DNA from: Streptomyces niger
Lineage (GTDB): Bacteria; Actinomycetota; Actinomycetes; Streptomycetales; Streptomycetaceae
Length of the DNA stretch: 64,000 nucleotides
Assembly: GCF_000718305.1 (NCBI RefSeq)
Contig: NZ_JOFQ01000008.1
Coordinates: 248,001 to 312,000, forward strand
Direction of reading: 5' to 3'
Shown: positions 52,593-62,080 of the stretch, one piece after another
Numbering within the stretch: position 1 is the stretch's first letter
How the letters are laid out: each line of letters starts with the position of its first letter
Made by a program: the position numbers and the translations under genes
The notes under the pieces: generated by a model
Told to the model about the DNA's origin: nothing
What the model saw: the letters and a program-made list of their open reading frames with translations, nothing else
The model's database searches: none

Positions 52593-53387
52593 ATGTCGGA
52601 CACCACGCTGTCGAGCACCGCCCCGGTCGCCACCCCGGCCACCACTCCCTCGCGCCGCCGTAAGGCGCTGCGCCGCGCACCCCTGGTCGGCGGTGCCGCC
52701 GCGGGCGCCGTGCTGCTGGTCGCCGGTCCCGCCTTCGCGCACGTCACCGTGCAGCCGGGGCAGGCCGCCAAGGGCGACTACGCGACCGTCGACTTCAAGG
52801 TCCCCAATGAGCGGGACGACGCTTCGACCGTGAAGCTGGAGGTCGACCTGCCCGCCGACCACCCGCTGGCGTCCGCGATGCCGCAGCCGGTGCCCGGCTG
52901 GGACGTGAAGATCACCAAGGAGAAGCTGGACAAGCCGATCGAGTCGCACGGCGAGAAGCTCACCGAGGCGGTCACGAAGATCACCTGGTCCGGCGGCAAG
53001 ATCGAGCCCGGCCAGTTCCAGCAGTTCCCCGTCTCGATCGGCGCCCTCCCCGAGAACACCGACCAGCTGGTCTTCAAGGCGCTGCAGACGTACGACAACA
53101 AGGAGGTCGTGCGCTGGATCGAGCCGGCCAAGGAAGGCGCGCCGGAGCCGGACAACCCCGCGCCGGTCCTGAAGCTCGTCGATGCCGAGGACGCGGAGCA
53201 GGGCGCCGGTACGGACACCGCGGGCGCCCAGGACGGCAAGGGCGGCGCGGACGCCGGCAAGAGCACGACGGCCGCGGCCGACGGCGCCACCGACAACACC
53301 GCCCGCATCCTGGGCGTGATCGGCATCGTGGTCGGCGTGGTCGGCGTCGGCTTCGGCGTCCTCGCCGGACGCCGCCGCACCAGCTGA
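52593..53387 (+). CDS. ycnI: YcnI/DUF1775 copper-binding protein
   Basis: 264 residues, GAGGAG nine bases upstream of ATG. Signal peptide ends PAFA so the mature protein starts HVTVQPGQAAKGDYATVDF, with the N-terminal His that YcnI uses for a mono-histidine copper site. DUF1775 beta-sandwich to about residue 180; a Lys/Gly/Ala linker; C-terminal helix (ILGVIGIVVGVVGVGFGVLAG) followed by Arg residues anchors it to the membrane facing outward. Likely extracytoplasmic copper chaperone. Sits between the Met/His-rich membrane protein and sco. Confidence 0.92.
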   Translation: MSDTTLSSTAPVATPATTPSRRRKALRRAPLVGGAAAGAVLLVAGPAFAHVTVQPGQAAKGDYATVDFKVPNERDDASTVKLEVDLPADHPLASAMPQPVPGWDVKITKEKLDKPIESHGEKLTEAVTKITWSGGKIEPGQFQQFPVSIGALPENTDQLVFKALQTYDNKEVVRWIEPAKEGAPEPDNPAPVLKLVDAEDAEQGAGTDTAGAQDGKGGADAGKSTTAAADGATDNTARILGVIGIVVGVVGVGFGVLAGRRRTS

Positions 53388-53518
53388 ACCGGACGCCGCA
53401 CCACCGGGGCGGCCGGTCCACGATCCGTCCCCCGGCACACCACCGGTCCGGCCCACCCGGCCGGCCGGTGGTGCACCCGGTCGGCACCACCAACGGACAT
53501 ACGGGATATCACTCAGTA

Positions 53519-54172
53519 ATGCGCAGAACACCCAAGCTCGCGGCCGCCGCCCTCGTGGCCGCCGCGGCCCTCACCCTCACGGCCTGCGGCAGCGACAGCG
53601 GGGGCGGCGACGCCCCCGCGGCCAGCGTCTCCGGCACCCAGTCCAAGCCGGTCGTCACGCTCGACCAGCCGATGGAGAAGCCGGACCTGGTCCTCACGGA
53701 CAGCGACGGCAAGAAGTACGACCTGATCAAGGAGACCAAGGGGCGGCCGACGCTGATCTACTTCGGCTACACCCACTGCCCCGACGCCTGCCCGGCCGTG
53801 ATGGGCAACATCGACGTGGCCCGCAAGCAGCTGCCGAAGGCGGAGCAGAAGAAGCTGCGGATCGTCTTCGTCACGACCGACCCGGAGCGGGACACCCCGA
53901 AGCGGCTGAAGTCCTGGCTGAACGGTTTCGGCGCCGACATCGTCGGCCTGACCGGGGACTTCGACACCATCCAGGGCGCCGCGTCGGCCGTGAACGTCGG
54001 CGTCTCCAAGCCGGTCAAGAAGAAGAACGGTGACGTCGTCGTCGACCACGGGCTGCAGGTGCTGATGGCCTCCCCCAAGGACGACCGAATCCACTGGCTG
54101 GGCATGAAGGACGCGGGGGCCGAGGACTACGCCCACGCCCTTCCCAAGATCATCAAGGGGCAGAACCCGTGA
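53519..54172 (+). CDS. sco: SCO1/SenC-type copper chaperone lipoprotein
   Basis: 217 residues. Lipobox LTACGSDS gives a lipid-anchored Cys. Thioredoxin-like SCO domain with LIYFGYTHCPDACPAVMGN, the CxxxC copper motif, and the distal His in VVVDHGLQVLM. In Streptomyces Sco delivers Cu to cytochrome c oxidase and is tied to morphological development. Stop overlaps the next gene's GTG by four bases. The ATG has only a weak ribosome site (GGGAT). Confidence 0.92.
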   Translation: MRRTPKLAAAALVAAAALTLTACGSDSGGGDAPAASVSGTQSKPVVTLDQPMEKPDLVLTDSDGKKYDLIKETKGRPTLIYFGYTHCPDACPAVMGNIDVARKQLPKAEQKKLRIVFVTTDPERDTPKRLKSWLNGFGADIVGLTGDFDTIQGAASAVNVGVSKPVKKKNGDVVVDHGLQVLMASPKDDRIHWLGMKDAGAEDYAHALPKIIKGQNP

Positions 54173-54669
54173 ACCGCCGTACCGCATCCATGAAGCGCCG
54201 TACCGCCCCCATGAAGCGCCGCACCGCTGTCGCCGCCGCGCTCGCCGCCACCGCTGCCCTCACCCTCGCCGGGTGCGGCGGGGACGGCGCACCCGAGCTG
54301 AAGGTCTCGGGCGCGTACATGCCGCAGCCCGTCATGAAGGACATGGCGGGCGGCTTCCTCGTCATCAAGAACACCGGCGACACGGCCGACAAGCTGACCT
54401 CGGTGACCAGCGACCTCTCCGACGACGTGACGATCCACCGGACCGTCGGCGCCAAGATGGAGCAGGTCAAGTCCCTGGACATCCCCGCGAACGGTGAGCT
54501 GAAGCTCTCCCGCGGCGGCAACCACCTGATGTTCATGACGCTGAAGAAGAAGCCCGAGAACGGCGACAAGGTCTCCGTCGAGCTGCACTTCGAGAAGGCG
54601 AAGCCGATCAAGGCCGAGATGCCGGTCAAGGCCACCAACTACAGCCCGCAGCACGCCGGGCACCAGTAG
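54169..54669 (+). CDS. ecuC: PCuAC-family extracytoplasmic copper chaperone
   Basis: 166 residues. Lipobox LTLAGCGGD. The PCuAC/DUF461 Cu(I) motif is present: His and Met in IHRTVGAKMEQV, then HLMFM with the distal His and Met. It passes Cu(I) to Sco in the family model. The N terminus has three short MKRRTA/MNRRTA repeats in tandem before the hydrophobic core, presumably from a small duplication. GTG start overlaps the sco stop (GTGA), so translation is coupled. Symbol by analogy with the Streptomyces lividans protein. Confidence 0.9.
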   Translation: MNRRTASMKRRTAPMKRRTAVAAALAATAALTLAGCGGDGAPELKVSGAYMPQPVMKDMAGGFLVIKNTGDTADKLTSVTSDLSDDVTIHRTVGAKMEQVKSLDIPANGELKLSRGGNHLMFMTLKKKPENGDKVSVELHFEKAKPIKAEMPVKATNYSPQHAGHQ

Positions 54670-54682
54670 GGGGAGAACCGCC

Positions 54683-56860
54683 ATGACGCTCACCGTTCCC
54701 CGCGCCGCGGTCGGAGCCCGTCGGCCCGGTCCGGGTGCCGTACCGCGCGGCGGCCGGTCCGGCGCGGCGCTGCGCCTGCTGGTCCTCGCCGCCGCGCTGC
54801 TCGGCGTGCTGCTGGGCGGCGCCGCGCCGGCGTCCGCGCACGCCGCGCTGACGGACAGTTCCCCGGCGCAGGGAGCGGTGCTGCAGAAGGCGCCGGCGCA
54901 GGTCGCGCTCTCCTTCTCCGAAGGCGTCTCGATGGGGGACGACTCCATCCGGGTGCTGGACCCCAAGGGCAAGCGCATCGACCGCGGCAAGCTGCTCGAT
55001 CTGTGCAGCGGCTCCACCGTCAAGTACGGCACGGGGCTGCCGCCCGGCCTCCCCGACGGCACGTACACGGTGGCCTGGCAGGCCGTCTCCGCCGACAGCC
55101 ACCCGGTCTCCGGCGCGTTCACCTTCTCCGTCGGCGCGCCCTCCGAGTCCGCCGCCGTGGTGCCCCAGCAGGACGCCGGCGGCGGGCTGGTGGGCGCGCT
55201 GTACGGCATCGCGCGGTACGTGGCGTACGCGGCGTTCGCGCTCCTCGTGGGCGGCGCGTGCTTCGTGCTGGCCTGCCGGCCGTCGGCGGCGCTCGGCCGG
55301 CCCGTCCAGCGGCTGGTGGTGTGGAGCTGGGCGACGCTCACGGCCGCCACGATCGTGCTGCTCCTGCTGCGCACCCCGTACACCGGGTCCGGCGATCTCG
55401 CCGACGTCTTCGATCTCGGCGGGCTGAAGGCGGTGCTGACCACGAAGCCCGGCGCCGCGCTGGTCTCCCGGGTGCTGCTGCTCGCCGCTGCCGCGCTCTT
55501 CATGGCGGTGCTCTTCGGCGCGTACGCGCGTGCCGAGGAGGAGGGCGACACGAAGCGCCGAAAGGACCTCACCTTCGGGCTCGGGGTCGGCGGCGCGGTC
55601 GTCGCGGCGGGGCTCGCCGCGACCTGGGCGATGGCCGAGCACGCCTCGACCGGTCTGCAGACCGCTGTCGCGATGCCGGTGGACGTGGTGCATCTGCTGG
55701 CGGTGGCCGTCTGGCTCGGCGGGCTGGCCGCGCTGCTGGTCTCCCTCTACCGGGGCCCGGCCATCGAGCGCGCGGCCGTCCAGCGCTTCTCCCGTCTGGC
55801 CTTCGCCGCCGTCCTCGTCCTCGTCGTCACCGGCGTCTACCAGTCCTGGCGCCAGGTGGGCACCTGGCGGGCGCTCACGGACACCTCGTACGGGCAGCTG
55901 CTGCTGGTCAAGGTCGGGTTGGTCGTGGTGCTCGTCGGGGTCGCGTGGTTCTCCCGGCGGTGGACGGGGCGGCTGGCCGATGCCACGGACGGCGCCGGGG
56001 CCGCGCAGGGCGCGGCGGCGGGCGGGTTCCCCGCGCAGCAGTCCGTACCGGAGACGGTGGCGGCCACGGCGGAGTCCAGGGCTGCGCAGGCCGGCCCCGA
56101 GAGCGCCGCGAACGCTTCCTCCGAAGGCGCGGCGAACACCGCACCCGGGAGCACGACGAACGCTCGCTCCGAAGACACAGCGAACACCACACCCAGGGGC
56201 ACGATGAACGCCGCCTCCAAAGGCACGGCGAACGCCGCCCTGGAAGGCACAGCGAGCGCCCCCTCCGAGGACACCGCGGACGCTTCCCCCGAGCGCGCCG
56301 CGCAGCTCGCGCGGCAGCGGGCCGCCGTCGCCGACGCGCGGCGCAAGCGGGTACGGGACGCCGACCCCGTGCGGTACGGGCTGCGCCGCTCCGTGCTCGC
56401 CGAGACCGGCGTCGCCGTGGTCCTGCTGGCCGTGACCACCGTCCTCACCACCACCGAACCGGCCCGCACGGAGCAGGCCGTACGCGATTCGGGCCAGTTC
56501 GCCGAGGCCGCCCGGCCGGTCTCGCTGACCGTCCCGTTCGACACGCTGGGCCCGAAGGGCAAGGGCACCGCACGGCTCGACCTGGACCCGGCGCGCGCCG
56601 GCCAGGCCAACGTCCTGCACCTGCGGATCTCCGACCCGGACGGCGCCGCGCGGGACGTCCCCGAGGTACGGGTCTCCTTCACCTCGAAGGCCAAGAACCT
56701 CGGACCGCTGCCGGCCGCGCTCAAGCGCACCGGTACCGGACACTGGACGGCGCGGGGCGTGCAGCTGCCGACGGCCGGCACCTGGCAGCTCTCCCTCGTC
56801 GTCCGCACCTCCGATATCGATCAGGTGACCGAGACCAGGAACGTGAAGATCAGCTCATGA
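54683..56860 (+). CDS. CopC-CopD fusion copper protein with interdomain repeat insert
   Basis: 725 residues. Signal peptide ending PASA; mature HAALTDSSPAQGAVLQ starts CopC with its N-terminal His copper ligand, later ADSHPVSGAFTF. Then the CopD membrane domain with eight or so helices (LVGALYGIARYVAYAAFALLVG, TAVAMPVDVVHLLAVAVWLGGLAALLVS). Between helices lies an unusual insert (about residues 465-540) of imperfect 12-residue repeats such as ANTAPGSTTNARSED and MNAASKGTANAALEG. A last helix precedes a C-terminal extracytoplasmic YtkA/CopC-like domain. By family it moves copper across the membrane. GGGGAGA precedes the ATG, and the stop overlaps dtpA by four bases. Confidence 0.88.
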   Translation: MTLTVPRAAVGARRPGPGAVPRGGRSGAALRLLVLAAALLGVLLGGAAPASAHAALTDSSPAQGAVLQKAPAQVALSFSEGVSMGDDSIRVLDPKGKRIDRGKLLDLCSGSTVKYGTGLPPGLPDGTYTVAWQAVSADSHPVSGAFTFSVGAPSESAAVVPQQDAGGGLVGALYGIARYVAYAAFALLVGGACFVLACRPSAALGRPVQRLVVWSWATLTAATIVLLLLRTPYTGSGDLADVFDLGGLKAVLTTKPGAALVSRVLLLAAAALFMAVLFGAYARAEEEGDTKRRKDLTFGLGVGGAVVAAGLAATWAMAEHASTGLQTAVAMPVDVVHLLAVAVWLGGLAALLVSLYRGPAIERAAVQRFSRLAFAAVLVLVVTGVYQSWRQVGTWRALTDTSYGQLLLVKVGLVVVLVGVAWFSRRWTGRLADATDGAGAAQGAAAGGFPAQQSVPETVAATAESRAAQAGPESAANASSEGAANTAPGSTTNARSEDTANTTPRGTMNAASKGTANAALEGTASAPSEDTADASPERAAQLARQRAAVADARRKRVRDADPVRYGLRRSVLAETGVAVVLLAVTTVLTTTEPARTEQAVRDSGQFAEAARPVSLTVPFDTLGPKGKGTARLDLDPARAGQANVLHLRISDPDGAARDVPEVRVSFTSKAKNLGPLPAALKRTGTGHWTARGVQLPTAGTWQLSLVVRTSDIDQVTETRNVKISS

Positions 56861-58164
56861 CCGAGAACTCCACCAAGACGGCCGGGACCGCCGCCGAGGC
56901 CACCGGTGACTCCGCCGCGTCCGAGGCGGACGCCCCAGCCGTCTCGCTCTCCCGCCGCCGCCTCCTCGGTACCGTCGGCGCCGCCGGGGCCGCCGGCCTC
57001 GTCGTCGGCGGCGCGGGCGGCGCGTTCGGCGCCGTGGCGGCCCAGGACGACGCGCCGAAACTCAGCACGGTCGGCGCGTCCGAGGTCGCGTTCCGCGCCG
57101 ACCGCCGTACGCCGCAGGCAGGCATCACCACCCCGATGCAGGCCCGCTGCCACCTGGTCGCGTTCGACCTGGCCCCGGGTGCGGGCCGCAAGGGCGCGGC
57201 GGCCCTGATGCGCCGCTGGTCGGCGCTTGCCGAGAAGCTGATGGCCGGGAAGGCGCCCGCCGACGACAGCGGTGTGGCGCTGGACGCGGGACCCGCCTCC
57301 CTCACCGTCACCTTCGGTTTCGGCCACAGTTTCTTCGGCCGTACGGAGCTGACCGCGCGCCGCCCGATGCAGCTCGACCCGCTGCCCTCCTTCTCGGCCG
57401 ACGCGCTGGACCCGAAGCGCAGCAACGGCGACCTGTGGATCCAGATCGGCGCCGACGACGCGCTGGTCGCCTTCCATGCGCTGCGCGCGCTGCAGAAGGA
57501 GGCGGGGGACACCGCTCGGCTGCGCTGGCAGATGAACGGGTTCAACCGCAGCCCCGGGGCCACCGCGCAACCGATGACCACCCGCAACCTGATGGGTCAG
57601 GTCGACGGCACGAACAACCCCAAGCCGTCGGACGAGGACTTCGAGGAACGGATCTTCGTCGGGCGCGACGCGGACCAGCAGTGGATGCGCGGCGGCTCCT
57701 ATGTGGTGCTGCGCCGCATCCGGATGCTGCTGGACACGTGGGAGAAGAAGTCGCGTGCCGAGCAGGAGCGGGTGATCGGTCGCCGTAAGGCCGACGGCGC
57801 GCCGCTGACCGGCGGCGACGAGCACACCGCGATGGATTTGAACAAGCTCGGTCCGGACGGCTCCCCCGTGATCCCTGCGGACGCGCACGCCCGTATCGCG
57901 GCGCCCGAGTCCAACCAAGGCGCCGCGATGCTGCGCCGCCCGTTCTCGTACCACGACGGCTTCCGCGACGACGGCGCCCCGGACGCCGGCCTGCTCTTCA
58001 TGGCCTGGCAGGCCGACCCTCTCCGGGCCTTCACCCAGATCCAGCGGAAGCTGGACCGTGGGGACGCACTCTCGCCGTTCCTGCGGCACGAGGCGAGCGG
58101 GCTGTACGCGGTCCCGGCGGTGGAGCCCTCGGGGTACGTCGGCCAGCCGCTGCTGGAGGGCTGA
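56857..58164 (+). CDS. dtpA: Tat-exported dye-decolorising heme peroxidase (DyP)
   Basis: 435 residues. Tat signal: SRRRLLGTVGAAGAAGLVVGG. DyP domain with the GxxDG motif in LMGQVDGTNNP (distal Asp) and DAHARIAAPESN, carrying the proximal heme His in the HxR...P pattern; distal Arg in MLRRPFSYHDG. It oxidises substrates with peroxide outside the cell after folding in the cytoplasm. In S. lividans the homologous DtpA takes part in a copper-trafficking pathway with Sco and ECuC needed for development, matching this operon. ATGA overlap with copCD. Confidence 0.93.
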   Translation: MTENSTKTAGTAAEATGDSAASEADAPAVSLSRRRLLGTVGAAGAAGLVVGGAGGAFGAVAAQDDAPKLSTVGASEVAFRADRRTPQAGITTPMQARCHLVAFDLAPGAGRKGAAALMRRWSALAEKLMAGKAPADDSGVALDAGPASLTVTFGFGHSFFGRTELTARRPMQLDPLPSFSADALDPKRSNGDLWIQIGADDALVAFHALRALQKEAGDTARLRWQMNGFNRSPGATAQPMTTRNLMGQVDGTNNPKPSDEDFEERIFVGRDADQQWMRGGSYVVLRRIRMLLDTWEKKSRAEQERVIGRRKADGAPLTGGDEHTAMDLNKLGPDGSPVIPADAHARIAAPESNQGAAMLRRPFSYHDGFRDDGAPDAGLLFMAWQADPLRAFTQIQRKLDRGDALSPFLRHEASGLYAVPAVEPSGYVGQPLLEG

Positions 58165-58295
58165 GCGGCGCCCTGCGGGGCGCGCCGCCGGCCACCGATG
58201 GCGGGCGGCGCATCAGTGGCGGCGGGCGGCCTCCGGCGGGCGAGTACGGTAAGGGATCCGGGACAGAAGCGAGCCCCGGAGAAGGAGTGAAACGG

Positions 58296-59222
58296 ATGTC
58301 GGCCAGCCGCTACACGTATCTCGGGCCCGCGGGCACCTTCACCGAGGCAGCCCTGCGCACCCTGCCCGAGGCGGCGACGCGCGAGCTGGTGCCGATGGTG
58401 TCCGTGCCCGCCGCGCTGGATGCGGTCCGCGCGGGCGAGGCGGCCGGCGCGCTGGTGCCGATCGAGAACTCCGTCGAGGGCGGTATCACCACCACCCTCG
58501 ACGAACTGGCCGCCGGCGGGCACCTGATGATCTACCGCGAGGTGCTGCTGCCGATCGCCTTCGCGCTGCTGGCCCGCCCCGGGACCGAGCTGTCCGACGT
58601 GAAGACCGTGACCGGTCATCCGGCGGCCCAGGCGCAGGTCCGCAAGTGGCTCGGCGAGCACCTGCCGGAGGCGGTGTGGGAGTCGGCGGCGTCCAACGCG
58701 GACGGCGCGCGGCTGGTGCAGGAGGGCCGGTACGACGCGGCGTTCGCCGGCGAGTTCGCGGCCGCCACGTACGGCCTGACGCCGCTGGTCACCGACATCC
58801 ACGACGCGCAGAACGCGGCGACCCGGTTCGTCCTGGTGGGCAAGCCGGCGCGGCCCGCGGCCCGGACGGGCGCCGACAAGACCTCGGTCGTGCTGTGGCT
58901 GCGCGAGAACCATCCCGGTGCGCTGCTGGAGCTGCTGCAGGAGTTCGCGGGGCGCGGGGTCAGCATGATGCGGATCGAGTCCCGGCCGACCGGCGAGGGC
59001 ATCGGCCAGTACTGCTTCTCCGTGGACTGCGAGGGGCACATCACCGACCGGCGGGTGGGCGAGGTGCTGATGGGGCTGAAGCGGATCTGCCGGGACGTGC
59101 GGTTCCTCGGTTCCTACCCGCGTGCGGACGAGGTCGTGGCGGAGGTCCGCCCGGAGACCGACGACGACGCCTTCCTGGCGGCGTCGGACTGGCTGACCCG
59201 CTGCCTGGACGGGCGGGCCTGA
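58296..59222 (+). CDS. pheA: prephenate dehydratase
   Basis: 308 residues, GGAG eight bases before ATG. SRYTYLGPAGTFTEAALRTL begins the PDT domain; ENSVEGGITTTLDELA and the TRFVLVGKP motif with the conserved Thr-Arg-Phe follow. A C-terminal ACT domain (VVLWLRENHPGALLELLQEFAGRGVSMMRIESRPTG, with ESRP) binds phenylalanine. It converts prephenate to phenylpyruvate for phenylalanine synthesis and is feedback inhibited in the family. Mono-functional, no chorismate mutase domain. Confidence 0.96.
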   Translation: MSASRYTYLGPAGTFTEAALRTLPEAATRELVPMVSVPAALDAVRAGEAAGALVPIENSVEGGITTTLDELAAGGHLMIYREVLLPIAFALLARPGTELSDVKTVTGHPAAQAQVRKWLGEHLPEAVWESAASNADGARLVQEGRYDAAFAGEFAAATYGLTPLVTDIHDAQNAATRFVLVGKPARPAARTGADKTSVVLWLRENHPGALLELLQEFAGRGVSMMRIESRPTGEGIGQYCFSVDCEGHITDRRVGEVLMGLKRICRDVRFLGSYPRADEVVAEVRPETDDDAFLAASDWLTRCLDGRA

Positions 59223-59854
59223 CCCGACCGCGCTCCGTTGTCCCCAGGTTGCCCACAGGCCTGTCCACAGAGTTATCCACAGGCCCGGTTCTCGACCTGG
59301 GGACAAGTCGATTTCCCACGTGCCACACAGTCGACAAATCACCCTACCGACCCCACACCCGTCCACAGGCGGCCACAGCCGCCCACCGGGGGGCGCGTCA
59401 GCATAATTCCCGGGAACAATCCTTTAGGGCGAGGAAATCCCACACGAAAGAGTACCCGCAGCGGGTTTCGGCAAGGATTTCGTCGCCCGGCATTCAGGAA
59501 ACGGACTCGCCCTTTCTGACTTCCACAGCAACCACACACAGCCTGTGGATAACTTTTCCGGAGTCCCTGAAGCTGTGGACAACCAACTGTGCACAGCCCG
59601 CCAACTCCCCGCTCACGCAGGCCCGGACGCCCCGGCGGAATGCCTGCCCGACACGTCGCGGCAACCTCCCGACCGCTCCCGCGCCACTCTCCCGACAGTC
59701 GCCCCGGAGGCGCACGGACGACTCCCGCCGGGAATTCCTCCCCGGAATTCCCGGCCTTCTCAGAACACCACAGAAACAACTCCAAACCGGACAAATTGCC
59801 CCACCGGCGAATATCGCGTCGATGGCCTGGGCCGCGCCCCGGTAGCCTGGTGGG
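59223..59854. promoter_or_regulatory. pheA-serS intergenic region with a cluster of DnaA-box-like sequences
   Basis: 632 bases without a gene. Matches to TTATCCACA or (T/C)TGTCCACA: CTGTCCACA (59261-59269), TTATCCACA (59273-59281), TGTGGATAA (59544-59552), TGTGGACAA (59574-59582). Near matches: TTGTCCCCA (59238-59246), TTGCCCACA (59249-59257), TGGGGACAA (59298-59306), CCGTCCACA (59359-59367). Mixed orientations. It contains the serS promoter. Confidence 0.7.
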
Positions 59855-61144
59855 GTGATTGACCTTCGCCTGCTCCGTGAGGACCCCGACCGTGTGCGCG
59901 CGTCCCAGCGCGCCCGTGGAGAGGACGTCGCGCTCGTCGACGCGCTGCTCTCCGCCGACGAGCGGCGCAGGTCCTCCAGCGTCCGCTTCGACGAGCTGCG
60001 TGCCGAGCAGAAGTCGCTCGGCAAGCTCATTCCCAAGGCCTCCGGCGACGAGAAGGCCGAGCTGCTGAAGAGGGCCGGCGAGCTGTCCGCCGCCGTCAAG
60101 GCCGCCGACGCCGAGCAGGACCAGGCCAAGGAGGAGACCCAGTCCCTCCTGCTGAAGCTGGGCAACCTCGTCCACCCCGACGTGCCCGTCGGCGGCGAGG
60201 AGGACTTCACGGTCCTGGAGACGCACGGCACGATCCGCGACTTCGGTGCCGAGGGTTTCGAGCCCAAGGACCACCTGGAGATCGGCCAGGCGCTGGCCGC
60301 GATCGACGTCGAGCGCGGCGCGAAGGTCTCCGGCTCGCGCTTCTACTACCTGACCGGCATCGGCGCGCTCCTGGAGCTCGCGCTGGTCAACGCCGCCATC
60401 GCGCAGGCCACCGAGGCCGGCTTCACGCCGATGCTGACCCCGGCCCTGGTGCGTCCGCACGCCATGGAGGGCACCGGCTTCCTCGGCCAGGCCGCGGAGA
60501 ACGTGTACCACCTGGAGAAGGACGACTACTACCTCGTCGGCACTTCCGAGGTCCCGCTCGCCGCGTACCACATGGACGAGATCATCGACGCGGACAGGCT
60601 GCCGCTGCGGTACGCCGGCTTCTCGCCGTGCTTCCGCCGCGAGGCCGGTACGTACGGCAAGGACACCCGCGGCATCTTCCGGGTGCACCAGTTCGACAAG
60701 GTCGAGATGTTCTCGTACGTCGCGCCCGAGGACGCGGAGAACGAGCACAAGCGCCTCCTGGACTGGGAGAAGCAGTGGCTGACCGGCCTGGAGCTGCCCT
60801 TCCAGGTGATCGACGTCGCCACGGGTGACCTGGGCGCCTCCGCCTCCCGCAAGTACGACTGCGAGGCGTGGATCCCCACCCAGGGCAAGTACCGCGAGCT
60901 GACCTCCGCGTCGAACTGCGACGAGTTCCAGGCCCGCCGGCTCTCGGTCCGGATGCGCGACAACGTCGACGGCAAGCAGAAGGTCCAGCCGCTGGCGACG
61001 CTGAACGGCACGCTGTGCGCGGTGCCGCGCACCATCGTGGCGCTCTTCGAGAACCACCAGCTCGCGGACGGCTCCGTGCGCGTCCCCGAGATGCTGCGCC
61101 CGTACCTGGGCGGCCGGGAAGTCCTGGAGCCCGTCGCCAAGTGA
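59855..61144 (+). CDS. serS: seryl-tRNA synthetase
   Basis: 429 residues, GTG start. N-terminal coiled-coil arm ([20 protein letters not shown], then [21 protein letters not shown]) and class II catalytic core: [33 protein letters not shown] (motif 2 region), [48 protein letters not shown], and [19 protein letters not shown] (motif 3). Essential enzyme that charges tRNA-Ser. The HAD gene overlaps its stop by four bases. Confidence 0.97.
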   Translation: MIDLRLLREDPDRVRASQRARGEDVALVDALLSADERRRSSSVRFDELRAEQKSLGKLIPKASGDEKAELLKRAGELSAAVKAADAEQDQAKEETQSLLLKLGNLVHPDVPVGGEEDFTVLETHGTIRDFGAEGFEPKDHLEIGQALAAIDVERGAKVSGSRFYYLTGIGALLELALVNAAIAQATEAGFTPMLTPALVRPHAMEGTGFLGQAAENVYHLEKDDYYLVGTSEVPLAAYHMDEIIDADRLPLRYAGFSPCFRREAGTYGKDTRGIFRVHQFDKVEMFSYVAPEDAENEHKRLLDWEKQWLTGLELPFQVIDVATGDLGASASRKYDCEAWIPTQGKYRELTSASNCDEFQARRLSVRMRDNVDGKQKVQPLATLNGTLCAVPRTIVALFENHQLADGSVRVPEMLRPYLGGREVLEPVAK

Positions 61145-61959
61145 CCCGGCCCGCCACCGCCTTCCCGTACAAGCTCGTCGCGACGGACCTCGACGGCACG
61201 CTGCTGCGTCCCGACGACACCGTTTCGGAGCGCACCCGCGAGGCGCTCGCCGCGGCCACCGCGGCGGGCGCCGCGCACATCGTCGTCACCGGCCGCGCGG
61301 CGCCCTGGACCAGGCACATACTCGACGACCTGGGCTACAACGGCCTGGCGGTGTGCGCGCAGGGCGGGCAGGTCTACCACGCGGGCGAGCACCGGCTGCT
61401 GACGTCGGTGACGCTGGACCGGCAGCTGGCCGGGCTGGCGATCGCCAAGATCGAGGCCGAGGTGGGCCCGCTCCTCCTGGCCGCCAGCCGGGACGGGCTG
61501 GAGGGCGCCGTCGTGGTCGCCCCCGGTTACCGCGTCCATGAGGGACCGCTGCCGAACGTCCTGGTCGACAACCCGGCAGACCTGTGGACCGACCCGATCA
61601 ACAAGGTCTACATCCAGCACCCGGAGCTCTCGGACGACGCGCTCGCCGCGGCCGCCCGCGAGGTGGCCGGCGACCTGGTCGGCGTGACCATGGCCGGGCC
61701 CGGCATCGTCGAGCTGCTGCCGCTCGGGCTGAGCAAGGCCACCGGCCTCTCCCTCGCGGCCCGCAGGCTGGGCGCCAAGGCCGCCGACACCCTCGCCTTC
61801 GGTGACATGCCGAACGACATCCCGATGTTCGGCTGGGCCGCGCACGGTGTGGCCATGGCCAACGCGCACGACGAGCTGAAGGCCGTCGCCGACGAGATCA
61901 CCACCTCGAACGAGGACGACGGCATCGCGGTGGTGCTGGAGCGGCTCCTCCAAGTCTGA
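61141..61959 (+). CDS. HAD-superfamily hydrolase (Cof type)
   Basis: 272 residues, GTG start overlapping the serS stop. [21 protein letters not shown] holds the nucleophile Asp of the HAD family; VVTGRAA, a C2-type cap domain, [15 protein letters not shown] (Lys) and [25 protein letters not shown] complete the Cof/IIB set of motifs. It dephosphorylates small metabolites such as sugar phosphates or cofactors. Co-transcribed with serS by overlap. Confidence 0.93.
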   Translation: MTRPATAFPYKLVATDLDGTLLRPDDTVSERTREALAAATAAGAAHIVVTGRAAPWTRHILDDLGYNGLAVCAQGGQVYHAGEHRLLTSVTLDRQLAGLAIAKIEAEVGPLLLAASRDGLEGAVVVAPGYRVHEGPLPNVLVDNPADLWTDPINKVYIQHPELSDDALAAAAREVAGDLVGVTMAGPGIVELLPLGLSKATGLSLAARRLGAKAADTLAFGDMPNDIPMFGWAAHGVAMANAHDELKAVADEITTSNEDDGIAVVLERLLQV

Positions 61960-61978
61960 CCGACGAACGGCCCGGCCC

Positions 61979-62040
61979 GCAGTTTTCCACAACTCCCTGT
62001 GGACAACTGCAGCCGCGCGCAGTCAGTTGTAGGATGACTG
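61979..62040 (+). promoter_or_regulatory. palindrome of DnaA-box-like sequences and inverted repeat upstream of GntR gene
   Basis: GCAGTTTTCCACA (61979-61991) and TGTGGACAACTGC (61998-62010) are 13-bp arms with one mismatch. CAGTCA (62020-62025) and TGACTG (62035-62040) form a second inverted repeat around the -10-like TAGGAT (62030-62035). Candidate promoter and operator, or a terminator after the HAD gene. Confidence 0.5.
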
Positions 62041-62080
62041 GGCAACCGGGTGAATGCGGACGACCGGGCGAGGAGCGGGA

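Noticed and set aside
54626..56743. 705-codon minus-strand frame opposite copCD
   Set aside because: Shadow of the CopC-CopD gene with repeat-derived sequence; no domains.
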